Shown here: positions 8,861 through 17,505 of the stretch, one piece after another
Position numbering within the stretch: position 1 is the stretch's first letter
Layout: each line of letters starts with the position of its first letter
Source of the DNA: Butyrivibrio sp.
GTDB taxonomy: Bacteria; Bacillota; Clostridia; Lachnospirales; Lachnospiraceae
Reading direction: 5' to 3'
NCBI GenBank assembly: GCA_015056655.1
Contig: SVFV01000003.1
Span: 120,809-184,808, forward strand
DNA length: 64,000 bases
Notes under the pieces: generated by a model
The model's input: only the letters and a program-made list of their open reading frames with translations
Told to the model about the DNA's origin: nothing
Database searches by the model: none
Position numbers and translations under genes: made by a program

Positions 8861-9296
8861 AACATTCAATTCAACTCACATAGGTGCTGCTTCGATCATG
8901 CTGATTTTCATGGTTCTAAGCCTTGTATCCTTCGCAGCACTGACAATGGTCAATTCAAGAGCAGATTTTATCCTCAGCAGGAAAATGGAGGATCGCTCAA
9001 AGGCATATTATGCAGCATGCCATGAAGCAAATGCTTTTATAGCTGAATCAGCTTCGCATATAAAAAGAGCCTATGATGTTTCATCATCCGAGCAAAGCTT
9101 TAATGATTTTCTTGGTGATAACAGTTTTACCAAAAGCTTTCCTCTCACTGATATACAGACTCTTGATATAGCTATAGAAGCCAAATATCCAAGATTTAAT
9201 GAAGATCCACTTTACCAGATAACCTCCTACAGAGTGGTTACACATGACGAAAAAATTGAACTTGACGAAACCCTGCCCGTATTAAAACAGGAGTGA
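8850..9296 (+). CDS. Minor-pilin-like membrane protein (PilX/TadE-like N-terminus)
   Basis: A 148-residue protein starting at the ATG at 8850, chosen because GGAGG lies six bases upstream inside the preceding gene. The N-terminus (HIGAASIMLIFMVLSLVSFA) is one membrane helix near residues 11-33, followed by NSRADFILSRKMEDRSKAYYAACHE, cut here for brevity, a pattern seen in minor pilins where a helix leads into a region with YYxA. Length and order fit a minor pilin. It is the last pilin-like gene before the GGDEF protein, 43 nt downstream. Confidence 0.62.
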   Translation: MNRKTFNSTHIGAASIMLIFMVLSLVSFAALTMVNSRADFILSRKMEDRSKAYYAACHEANAFIAESASHIKRAYDVSSSEQSFNDFLGDNSFTKSFPLTDIQTLDIAIEAKYPRFNEDPLYQITSYRVVTHDEKIELDETLPVLKQE

Positions 9297-9339
9297 TTTG
9301 CACTGTAACTATATATCCGCTTAGCTTGAGGGATAATAT

Positions 9340-10824
9340 ATGGATAAGAATATCAATACCAAGTCATTAAGTTTAAAAGCCGAAAACGAACGAATAAGGA
9401 ACTACTTTAATACGTGCATGCCTTCTATAAACAGCAGCAACAGATATATGCTAAGGAAGGTATGCGTGTATATCTCCATGGTATATCTTGCATTGCTTAT
9501 CCTTGCTCTTTTCATGGTGCCTGGTTTTAAAATAACCATCGCTTATTACCTTATGGTGCCCTTTGTTTTTATTTTCTTTGTCATCAATTTCCTGACCAGA
9601 AAGATTCCAAATATTTCAACTCTCTGGACAAGTATAATGTGTCTATCCTTCTATTTCTGGTTGCATATTATATTTATCATGATGGATGTTGTTTCCTCAA
9701 ATAATCAGCAGGCACTTTGGTTCCCTCTGATGCTTATGATTTTCCCCGCCCTGTTCATTGACAAGATGTATAAGTATGGCATTGAGGAACTGATTCTGGT
9801 AATTATTTTCTGTGTATTTTCATATAACTACAAGCCATATGACCTATTCCTTAGAGATACATATCTGGGTATAGCTGCGTATGTCTCTTCTATGCTCAGC
9901 GCACATATACTTTTGGATTTAAGGAGCCATCAGGGGCTTGCAATAGATGAACTCACACGAGTCAGCACAATCGATTCACTTACTAATTCGCTTAATAAGG
10001 GAGCGTTCCTTGAGACCATCGATAACTATTACGACAAAAAGATCACAGGTGAGCCTTGTGCCATGTGCGTTATAGATGTTGATAACTTCAAGCAGGTAAA
10101 CGATAGCCTTGGTCATAATGCAGGTGACAGACTTCTAAAGCACATAGGTGATCTACTTAGGGAAAATTTCAGATCCACAGATATCATTGGAAGATTTGGT
10201 GGCGATGAATTCATAGTATTTATGCCTGGTGCAGGAGCAAAAGACCTCGTTGAAGCAAGGTGCAGACGCATGCAGGAAATGCTTGCTGATTTCAATATCG
10301 GAAACACCGAGCCCTTCTCTCTTAGTATAGGCGTTATTGTGGATTTGGGAGACCATCCATCTAATAAGCTTTTCAGAATGACTGATGATGCGCTGTATGA
10401 ATCAAAGCTCCTTGGTAAAAACAGAACTACCGCCTGGGTAGTAAATCACAGACCACCATCCGATAAGCCGCTTATGCTTTTAGTTTCTAACGAGGACAGC
10501 AAGGCAGCCAACAGACTTGCACAGGAAGAATCTTCTATCTATGATGTACTTCGCGCCTATAACGGCAGTGATGCGCTTTTATACCTTAGTCAGTATCATG
10601 GACTTATAAGGCTCATGTTACTTGAGCTTGATATAAATGAAGTTCCTGGAGAAGAGGTTTTAAAATACGCTAAACAAAGAGAAGGCTTTGACCATATTCC
10701 TATCATAGCTGTTGCATCCTCAGAGGATGATTTTATAAATGCCCGCCTTCTTGGAGCAGACAGAGTATTTATGCTGAATTCTCCTGATGATGACTACAAA
10801 AATGCCATCAAAAATTTTTTCTAA
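9340..10824 (+). CDS. Membrane diguanylate cyclase with C-terminal pseudo-receiver domain
   Basis: A 494-residue protein with about six membrane helices (residues 44-190), a GGDEF domain (about 200-365) and a C-terminal receiver-like domain (about 375-494). The active site is intact, G287-G-D-E-F291, and a product-inhibition I-site R278-S-T-D281 sits five residues before it, so it should make c-di-GMP and be feedback-inhibited. In the receiver-like part an Asp (D431 in LLELDINE) is at the phosphorylation position, but the conserved Lys-Pro near the end is Asn-Ser-Pro, so it may not switch by phosphorylation. Domain order GGDEF then receiver is the reverse of the common one. Last gene of the pilin operon. 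Confidence 0.88.
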   Translation: MDKNINTKSLSLKAENERIRNYFNTCMPSINSSNRYMLRKVCVYISMVYLALLILALFMVPGFKITIAYYLMVPFVFIFFVINFLTRKIPNISTLWTSIMCLSFYFWLHIIFIMMDVVSSNNQQALWFPLMLMIFPALFIDKMYKYGIEELILVIIFCVFSYNYKPYDLFLRDTYLGIAAYVSSMLSAHILLDLRSHQGLAIDELTRVSTIDSLTNSLNKGAFLETIDNYYDKKITGEPCAMCVIDVDNFKQVNDSLGHNAGDRLLKHIGDLLRENFRSTDIIGRFGGDEFIVFMPGAGAKDLVEARCRRMQEMLADFNIGNTEPFSLSIGVIVDLGDHPSNKLFRMTDDALYESKLLGKNRTTAWVVNHRPPSDKPLMLLVSNEDSKAANRLAQEESSIYDVLRAYNGSDALLYLSQYHGLIRLMLLELDINEVPGEEVLKYAKQREGFDHIPIIAVASSEDDFINARLLGADRVFMLNSPDDDYKNAIKNFF

Positions 10825-10839
10825 AAAACCCAAAAAGAA

Positions 10840-10889
10840 ATCGCGCACTGCAATGGATTTAGTTCCAATGCAACGCGCGATATTTTTTG
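10840..10889. terminator. Intrinsic terminator between convergent GGDEF and ABC exporter genes
   Basis: A long imperfect hairpin (outer stem TCGCGC/GCGCGA) is followed by a T run on the plus strand. An A-rich flank gives a U run on the minus strand as well. It lies between stop codons at 10824 and 10893, so it probably works in both directions. Confidence 0.75.
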
Positions 10890-10892
10890 TAT

Positions 10893-12833
10893 TTATGCTG
10901 TTACTGTCTCAGGTTTATTTCCAGTGTAGAGCTGGTAATAACGCTGCTTCTTGTCAAGAAGCTCCTGATGTGTACCCATCTCAACAATTCTACCCTGCTC
11001 AAGAACGACTATGCAGTCACTGTTCTTTACAGTTGAAAGTCTGTGTGCAATAACAAAGGTTGTTCTGCCATGCATGAGCTTGTCCATACCATCCTGAACA
11101 ATCTTCTCAGTACGTGTATCAATTGAGCTTGTAGCTTCATCAAGAATAAGTACCGGAGGATTAGCAATTGCTGCTCTTGCAATTGCAAGGAGCTGTCTTT
11201 GTCCCTGTGAAAGGTTAGCACCATCTCCTGTAAGCATGGTGTTATAGCCATCCGGAAGTCTCTTTATAAAGCTATGTGCGTTTGCAAGCTTAGCTGCTGC
11301 AACTACTTCTTCATGAGTAGCATCAAGCTTACCAAATCTGATGTTTTCTTCTACTGTTCCGGTAAACAGATGTGTATCCTGAAGAACTATTCCAAGTGAT
11401 TTTCTAAGGTCTGTCTTCTTTATCTTGTTAATATTGATGTTGTCATATCTGATCTTGCCATCTTGAATATCATAGAAACGGTTGATCAGGTTGGTTATTG
11501 TAGTTTTACCTGCTCCGGTAGAACCGACAAGCGCAATCTTCTGACCAGGCTTAGCGTGAAGTACAATATTATGAAGAACTATCTTCTCATCTGTATAGCC
11601 AAAGTCAACATCATTAAATGTGACATCACCCTCCATAGGCTGGTAGGTTGTTGTATTGTCTGCCTTATGATAATGCTTCCATGCCCAGCGTCCTGTAAAC
11701 TCATCTGACTCAACGATCTGGCCATTTTCTTCCTTAGCATTTACAAGTGTTACATAACCTTCATCAGTCTCAGGCTGCTCATCGAGGAGTTTAAAAATAC
11801 GCTCTGCGCCTGCAAGTGCCATGATAATACTATTGAACTGCATGGACACCTGGTTGATAGGCATTGAGAAATTCTTGTTAAATGTGAGGAAACTTGCAAG
11901 TCCACCAACTGTAAAGCCAAGGTAATTGTTAAGTGCAATTGCACCACCCATAATCGCACATACAACGTAGCTCAAGTTACCAAGCTGTGAATTTATAGGT
12001 CCAAGGATATTTGAAAATGCATTAGCCTTATATGCACTCTGATAAAGAGCTTCATTTAATTCATCAAACTTTTCAATAGTTGCATCCTCGTGACAGAAAA
12101 CCTTGATAACCTTCTGGCCTGTCATCATCTCCTCAATATATCCGTTGAGGCTTCCTAAGTTTTTCTGCTGTGCTACGAAGTTCTTTCCAGAAGCCTTGGT
12201 AGCCTTTGCAGATACAAAAAGCATAAGTGCAACCATTACCAGTGTTATAGCTGTAAGCGGAACGCTCAGGATTACCATTGAAACAAATACGCTCACAATG
12301 GTAATAGCACTGTTTAAAAGCTGTGGCATACTCATTGCTATCATCTGACGAAGTGTATCAATATCATTGGTGTAGATTGACATGATATCTCCATGAGCAT
12401 GAGTATCAAAATACTTAATCGGCAAGGATTCCATGTGTGTAAAAAGCTCCTGACGGAGGTTCTTCAAGGTTCCCTGTCCTACATAGATCATAAGTCTGGC
12501 CTGTACAAATGATGCCAGAACACCAAGGGCATAGAAAATAACAACTCTTCCAATTGCTCCAGCCAAAGGACCATAATCAGGATTTGACTGTCCCATCATT
12601 GGTGTTATATATCCATCAATAAGTGTCTTGGTGAACAGTGTTCCCTGAACACTTGCTACAACTGAAAGGATAATGCAAACAACAACCAGTATCATATGTA
12701 CTGCGTAGTCCTTAAATACATATCCCATTAGTCTCTTAAATAGTTTTCCCGGATTTTCAAGCTTTGGCCTTGGCATTCCCATTCTGCCTCGTCCGCCAGG
12801 ACCACGTACTTCTTTTACCTTCTCTTCTGCCAT
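10893..12833 (-). CDS. ABC exporter half-transporter with intact catalytic site (partner of the next gene)
   Basis: A 646-residue fused membrane and ATPase subunit of a type IV ABC exporter (MsbA/LmrA-like fold). Six membrane helices lie in about residues 35-345, then an insertion of about 60 residues rich in acidic and aromatic residues, then the nucleotide-binding domain: Walker A GSTGAGKTT near 440, signature LSQGQRQ near 545 and Walker B LILDEATS with the catalytic Glu. The signature has Gln in place of the second residue of SGGQ. The gene starts 6 nt after the 583-residue partner gene ends. Together they form a heterodimer like LmrCD, BmrCD or TM287/288. Substrate unknown, multidrug or peptide export likely. 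Confidence 0.9.
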   Translation of the reverse strand: MAEEKVKEVRGPGGRGRMGMPRPKLENPGKLFKRLMGYVFKDYAVHMILVVVCIILSVVASVQGTLFTKTLIDGYITPMMGQSNPDYGPLAGAIGRVVIFYALGVLASFVQARLMIYVGQGTLKNLRQELFTHMESLPIKYFDTHAHGDIMSIYTNDIDTLRQMIAMSMPQLLNSAITIVSVFVSMVILSVPLTAITLVMVALMLFVSAKATKASGKNFVAQQKNLGSLNGYIEEMMTGQKVIKVFCHEDATIEKFDELNEALYQSAYKANAFSNILGPINSQLGNLSYVVCAIMGGAIALNNYLGFTVGGLASFLTFNKNFSMPINQVSMQFNSIIMALAGAERIFKLLDEQPETDEGYVTLVNAKEENGQIVESDEFTGRWAWKHYHKADNTTTYQPMEGDVTFNDVDFGYTDEKIVLHNIVLHAKPGQKIALVGSTGAGKTTITNLINRFYDIQDGKIRYDNININKIKKTDLRKSLGIVLQDTHLFTGTVEENIRFGKLDATHEEVVAAAKLANAHSFIKRLPDGYNTMLTGDGANLSQGQRQLLAIARAAIANPPVLILDEATSSIDTRTEKIVQDGMDKLMHGRTTFVIAHRLSTVKNSDCIVVLEQGRIVEMGTHQELLDKKQRYYQLYTGNKPETVTA

Positions 12834-12839
12834 ATATTT

Positions 12840-14591
12840 TTACCTCTCTAGTTCATCAAAGTCAGCGTCGCCGCTCTGTCCAGTCTGTGATTCGTATACT
12901 TCTCTGTAAATCTCATTACCAGCAAGCAGCTCATCATGTGTTCCAAAGCCGTTGATCATTCCATCATCCATAACTATGATTCTGTCACAGTTCTGAACAC
13001 TGGAAATTCTCTGAGCAATAATAAGCTTTGTAGTATTCGGTATCTCTTCTGCAAATGCCTTTCTGATCTTGGCATCTGTAGCTGTATCAACCGCACTTGT
13101 TGAATCATCAAGAATAAGTATCTTAGGCTTTTTAAGAAGCGCTCTTGCTATACAAAGTCTCTGGCGCTGTCCACCTGATACATTGGTTCCGCCCTGTTCA
13201 ATGTAGGTATCATAACCATCAGGCATTTTTTCTATGAACTCATCAGCACAGGCAAGTCTGCTGGCTCTCTTTACTTCCTCATCGGTTGCATTGGGATCAC
13301 CCCAGCGAAGATTCTCGTATATTGTGCCTGAAAACAGTACATTTTTCTGAAGAACTACGGAAACCTGATTTCGAAGTGCCTCCATATCGTAGTCCTTTAC
13401 ATTTATTCCACCAACGCTTACCTTACCTTCAGTTACGTCGTAAAGTCTGCTTATAAGATTTACAAGAGATGACTTGGCAGAACCAGTTCCACCAATAATT
13501 CCTATGGTCTCTCCTGATTTAATATCTAAGTCAATATCCTTAAGAACAGGCTCTGAAGAAGTAGAATTGTATGAGAAGTAAGCATGCTCAAAGCTGATAC
13601 TTCCATCCTTAACCTCCATAACAGGGTTTGCAGGATTACCAAGAGTTGTTGTTTCATCAATTACTTCAACGATTCGTTTTGCGCTCGCCTGAGACATTGT
13701 AATCATTACAAATATCATGGAAAGCATCATAAGACTCATGAGGATGTTCATGCAGTAAGTGAGAAGACTCATCATTGCACCAGTTGTGAGCTCATTAGAA
13801 ACTATCATGTGAGCACCAACCCAGCTGATAAGAAGAATACATGCATAAACAGTACCCATCATCACAGGTCCGTTTAAGGTTACAACCTTCTCGGCTTTTA
13901 CAAACATCTCGTAGATATTAAGAGCTGCCGTCTTGAACTTATTGTTCTCATACTCTTCTCTGACATAAGCCTTAACAACTCGGATTGCTGATACATTCTC
14001 CTGAACGCTCTCGTTAAGTCTGTCATATTTTTCAAATACTTCTCGGAAATACTTTGTAGCCCTGCTCATAATAAACATAATGAAGATAGCAAGCAGAATA
14101 ACTGCCACAAGATAAATACTTGCAAGCTTGGGGCTAATGATAAATGACATGATCATAGCAACTACCATAGAAGCAGGTGCTCTCATTGCCATTCTAAGAA
14201 TCATCTGATAAGAATTCTGGATGTTCGTAACATCTGTTGTAAGACGGGTTACGAGACCTGATGATGAAAACTTGTCGATGTTTGCAAAGGAAAATGTCTG
14301 TATATTATCAAACATCCTTTTTCTAAGATTTCTTGCAAAACCGGTTGATGCCTTTGCTCCAAAGAACGCTCCTCCAATACCTGCCAGGAGTCCGAATAAA
14401 GCTACAACTATCATTATCATACCGGTTCTTACAATATATCCCATATCCTCACCGCCGATACCTTTGTCAACGATGTAACCCATAAGGATTGGGATGATCA
14501 TTTCTGCAATAACCTCACCTATCATGCAGACAGGAGTCAGTATGCTGGGAAGCTTGAACTCCCCAAGATTTTCAAGTAATTTCTTGACCAT
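12840..14591 (-). CDS. ABC exporter half-transporter with degenerate Walker B (partner subunit)
   Basis: A 583-residue type IV ABC exporter subunit. Six membrane helices occupy about residues 15-300, followed by an ATPase domain with Walker A GGTGSAKSS near 365, canonical signature VSGGQRQR and Walker B LILDDSTS, in which Asp replaces the catalytic Glu. In known heterodimers one ATP site is degenerate in exactly this way, formed by the Asp-bearing Walker B of one subunit and the altered signature of the other, which here is LSQGQ. It is first in the two-gene operon, preceded by a hairpin-bearing leader. Substrate not predictable from sequence. Confidence 0.9.
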   Translation of the reverse strand: MVKKLLENLGEFKLPSILTPVCMIGEVIAEMIIPILMGYIVDKGIGGEDMGYIVRTGMIMIVVALFGLLAGIGGAFFGAKASTGFARNLRKRMFDNIQTFSFANIDKFSSSGLVTRLTTDVTNIQNSYQMILRMAMRAPASMVVAMIMSFIISPKLASIYLVAVILLAIFIMFIMSRATKYFREVFEKYDRLNESVQENVSAIRVVKAYVREEYENNKFKTAALNIYEMFVKAEKVVTLNGPVMMGTVYACILLISWVGAHMIVSNELTTGAMMSLLTYCMNILMSLMMLSMIFVMITMSQASAKRIVEVIDETTTLGNPANPVMEVKDGSISFEHAYFSYNSTSSEPVLKDIDLDIKSGETIGIIGGTGSAKSSLVNLISRLYDVTEGKVSVGGINVKDYDMEALRNQVSVVLQKNVLFSGTIYENLRWGDPNATDEEVKRASRLACADEFIEKMPDGYDTYIEQGGTNVSGGQRQRLCIARALLKKPKILILDDSTSAVDTATDAKIRKAFAEEIPNTTKLIIAQRISSVQNCDRIIVMDDGMINGFGTHDELLAGNEIYREVYESQTGQSGDADFDELER

Positions 14592-14618
14592 ATTGTAATC
14601 CCCTTTTACTTATAAAGT

Positions 14619-14642
14619 AGGAGAACGCATAGGCGTCCTCCT
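14619..14642. promoter_or_regulatory. Hairpin in the leader of the ABC exporter operon
   Basis: AGGAG-A-ACGC and GCGT-C-CTCCT form a hairpin with a 4-nt loop, 28 bp upstream of the exporter start. A T run follows only on the plus strand, so as a minus-strand element it is better seen as a leader structure than as a normal terminator. It could also end stray antisense transcription. Confidence 0.4.
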
Positions 14643-14736
14643 TTTTTGGCAAAACATTCAAAGTTTATTATATATTCTAATTGTGTCTTTTTTGTTAAAT
14701 CGCATATATATTTATGTTATATCACGATTGCATAAA

Positions 14737-15876
14737 TCAATCTTTTGCAAGAATAGTTCTAACGTTGATTCCATTTACTTCGATGTGGTCATCCACTGCA
14801 ATAACAAGGCACTGTCTTCCATCAATGATCCTGGATTCCACAAGATCTGCTCTATCAGGCTTAACCTTGATTACAACATCAGGAGTCTCTATGTCAAATT
14901 TTCTGGTGTTGGCAATGTTAGTTGCAAGAAGAGGCATCTCTATCTCACCAGCAATCTTCTCATAGTTCTGGTCGAAGTATTCCATTCTCTCTTCAGAAAC
15001 ACCACTGTCAGCAAGAAGGTGCTTAACGTCTTCCTTGCCAAGCTCAAAGGGTTCATCATCAGCCTCATGCTCCTCAAGCATGGTGTTGAGATTCTCATGG
15101 ACATTTCTCATAACATCATAGTCAGCCTCATCACCTATTGTATCCTGCACAAGAGTCTGGAAAAGATCCTTCTGCTCAGGTGCTGACATAGGAGCTCTGC
15201 CGCCAAACATAGCTTCCACAAATTCAGGCTGAAGATCATCAGGCTTCTTTGTGAAATAAAGCATGTTGTGAATATCAACATTTCTGTCGTTGAATGCAGG
15301 GAAAAGGAAGCCCTTTCCTGGTCCATCAACCACCCAGTCTCTGAATCTATCTTCTATCTCATTGGTTTTCTCATTATAGCCAAGAGCAGCCTTAGACAGA
15401 TTAACAGGACAGATACTACACATTATGTAATCATAGATGTTATCTGAAGAGTCCTCCATCTCGATACCATCCTTAGTCACACCGGGAATATCATAGATAG
15501 CATGAACAAGAATTATATAGTAGTTCTCTCCATAAATGTAATTAGCAATGATTTTGTCATAGAATTCATCTATTAAAGCATCATCCTCAAGATGAGAATC
15601 TCTGAGCTTTAAAAGGAACTCCTGAGTTCCTCCCTCCTGCTCCTGATCAATAGGGAATTCCAGATTAATAAGACTTCTTCCAAATACTCCAGAAAGAGTA
15701 TGCTTGAAGATATCAAGATATTTAAACATCTCCTCTTCAGGGATGCTTCCAAATGCTTTACGAAAAACAAGTCTCTTGTTTTTTTCGTAATCAACATAAC
15801 ACCCGCAGATGTGATCTATCGTGCATCTGTCGGGTGTGAATTGTTTACGTATTTCTAAAACTTCTGCTTTGTTCAT
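14737..15876 (-). CDS. DUF4317 family protein
   Basis: A 379-residue soluble protein with no signal peptide or membrane helix. I recognise the DUF4317 pattern of Lachnospiraceae: MNKAEVLEIRKQFTPDRCTI at the start, ICGCYVDYEKNK with two cysteines, and central segments such as SICPVNLSKAALGYNEKTNEIEDR (quoted in part) and LYFTKKPDDL. No enzymatic motif is evident and the function of the family is not known to me. It begins 6 nt after the CheC-like gene ends, so the two are co-transcribed, but whether they act together is unknown. Confidence 0.8.
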   Translation of the reverse strand: MNKAEVLEIRKQFTPDRCTIDHICGCYVDYEKNKRLVFRKAFGSIPEEEMFKYLDIFKHTLSGVFGRSLINLEFPIDQEQEGGTQEFLLKLRDSHLEDDALIDEFYDKIIANYIYGENYYIILVHAIYDIPGVTKDGIEMEDSSDNIYDYIMCSICPVNLSKAALGYNEKTNEIEDRFRDWVVDGPGKGFLFPAFNDRNVDIHNMLYFTKKPDDLQPEFVEAMFGGRAPMSAPEQKDLFQTLVQDTIGDEADYDVMRNVHENLNTMLEEHEADDEPFELGKEDVKHLLADSGVSEERMEYFDQNYEKIAGEIEMPLLATNIANTRKFDIETPDVVIKVKPDRADLVESRIIDGRQCLVIAVDDHIEVNGINVRTILAKD

Positions 15877-15882
15877 GAAAAT

Positions 15883-16491
15883 TTAACTCTCCGCTTCGTT
15901 TGCCATAAATTTTGCGCACATCTCACGAGCGAATTGTACAGGATAAAGCTGAACCATTACAGAGTCTATAAGACCGGCGATTGTCATTCTAAATGCAATC
16001 TTCACGAAATTATCATAGGAAGTCTCAAAACTCTTTTCAAATATTTTTACACTGTCTACGTCAATCTGATTGACTACAGGTGTACTAATATCAGTGGGAA
16101 CTCCAAGCATCATTGATAAAGATGTGGCGCTGGCTCCCATCATCTGATTCATTGCTTCCGAAGCTGCACTAAGATGAAGCTCCGAAATATCACCGGCAGT
16201 ATTAGTTCCGTCTCCGCCCATCATAAGGTCGGTCATAACCTTAACGTCTGTCTCCTTGAGGATAAGAACGTTATTGCCAGTGAGCCCCTTTACATAATGA
16301 ATCTGCACAAATATGCATGATTTCTCATAGTCATCAAGCGTTTCACTTCTTTTGATGACTGAAACATTCGGTGTAGTAATGTCAACCTTACGATTAACCA
16401 TCATACTAAGTGTTGTTGCGGAATTACCCATACTGATGTTGGCAATTTCACCCAAAGTATCTATCTGGTCATTAGAAAGTACCTGATCCAT
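15883..16491 (-). CDS. CheC/FliY-like chemotaxis phosphatase domain protein
   Basis: A 202-residue protein made of two CheC-type repeats. Known CheC, CheX and FliY proteins dephosphorylate CheY-P using Glu and Asn on a conserved helix. Here the first copy reads IDTLGEIANISMGNSATTLS, with E-x-x-N as in FliY/CheC, and the second reads LHLSAASEAMNQMMGASAT, again with E-x-x-N. No C-terminal SpoA/FliN domain is present, so it is not a complete FliY. ATG at 16491 is chosen because GAGGGG lies six bases upstream; a longer GTG start is less likely. It is a plausible partner of the chemoreceptor at the left of the window. Confidence 0.82.
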   Translation of the reverse strand: MDQVLSNDQIDTLGEIANISMGNSATTLSMMVNRKVDITTPNVSVIKRSETLDDYEKSCIFVQIHYVKGLTGNNVLILKETDVKVMTDLMMGGDGTNTAGDISELHLSAASEAMNQMMGASATSLSMMLGVPTDISTPVVNQIDVDSVKIFEKSFETSYDNFVKIAFRMTIAGLIDSVMVQLYPVQFAREMCAKFMANEAES

Positions 16492-16682
16492 AAAATCCCC
16501 TCGCACTCTATTTATCAGAATCCATTACTTCGTTAGACGTCGCGTATACTAATATTTTAGCCCATACCCCATATTGTGTAAATAAAGATTCAGTGTATTA
16601 AATCTAAATTTTCTATTTATTTTATATAAGCTGTAATATAAACTTAAGTAGTTAATTAAAAAAATAAGCAGGTATAAAAAAT

Positions 16683-17327
16683 ATGGAAATCAAAGCCGTT
16701 CTCTTCGATCTCGACGGAACACTTATTGATACAGAAAAATATTATCAGATTATATGGCCAAAGGCAGTTGAACACTTTGGTTATACAATGACCAGGGAGC
16801 AGACTCTGCAGCTTAGAAGCTTTGGAAGGCCCTTTGCCCCACGTAAGTTCAAGGAATGGTACGGCGAGGATTTTGACTACGACAAAGTAAGAGCATACAG
16901 AAAAGAGATTTTTGAGGAGCTTATTGCGAAAGAAGGCATCCAGTTAAAGCCCTGTGCAAAGGAAATCCTAAAGTGGCTTAAAGACCGCGGAATTCTTATC
17001 TCCACCGCCACTGCCACTGATGAGGAACGCACAGAGAGATATTTAAAAAAGGTCGGTCTTTTCGAATACTTTGATAAAATCTGCTGCGCAACCCAGGTAA
17101 AGGAAGGCAAGCCCTCTCCTGATATCTACATCTATGCCGCTGAGCAGATTGGCGTGCCAAAGGAAAACTGCATCGCTGTTGAAGATGCGCCAAATGGCGT
17201 AAGGTCAGCTGTAGCTGCAGGTATTCCCACAATCTATATACCGGATCAGAATGATGATTCCGCAGAGATTGGCGATTTGTACTACAAAAAACTAAATGAT
17301 TTATCTGAACTCAAGGGGCTCTTCTGA
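16683..17327 (+). CDS. HAD-superfamily phosphatase, beta-phosphoglucomutase-like
   Basis: A 214-residue cytosolic hydrolase of HAD subfamily IA. Motif I is FDLDGTLIDTE (nucleophile Asp9), motif II is TATATDEE near residue 105, the motif III Lys is in VKEGKPSPDIY near 140 and motif IV is AVEDAPNGVRSA near 167. A helical cap domain lies between residues 16 and 85. Relatives act on sugar phosphates or other small phosphoesters; the substrate cannot be read from sequence. The ribosome site is weak. It is divergent from the CheC-like gene, with 191 bp between them. Confidence 0.88.
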   Translation: MEIKAVLFDLDGTLIDTEKYYQIIWPKAVEHFGYTMTREQTLQLRSFGRPFAPRKFKEWYGEDFDYDKVRAYRKEIFEELIAKEGIQLKPCAKEILKWLKDRGILISTATATDEERTERYLKKVGLFEYFDKICCATQVKEGKPSPDIYIYAAEQIGVPKENCIAVEDAPNGVRSAVAAGIPTIYIPDQNDDSAEIGDLYYKKLNDLSELKGLF

Positions 17328-17340
17328 GCCTCTTTTTTTC
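17313..17340 (+). terminator. Intrinsic terminator at the end of the HAD gene
   Basis: GGGGCTC and GAGCCTC pair around a TTCT loop, followed by eight T. The stem overlaps the last codons of the HAD gene. Confidence 0.8.
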
Positions 17341-17505
17341 TCGCATTTGCTCGCATTTTCCGGCATTCCAGACAATTTTTTCGTCTTCACGCTTTCCGTA
17401 ACTCGATTATTATTTATTGTTTTTCGATAAATTTTTATTGATTTCTTTTTCTCCTGGTGATATAACAAAATCAAGTTATAACTAAAAGCAATACCGGAGG
17501 TCAAA

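Noticed and set aside
3950..10824. Complete type IV pilus or type II secretion locus
   Set aside because: Only platform and pilin-like genes are present; ATPase, peptidase and alignment proteins are absent here.
14683..15186. Plus-strand frame of 167 codons opposite the DUF4317 gene
   Set aside because: Shadow of a well-supported minus-strand gene; no ribosome site and no recognisable composition.
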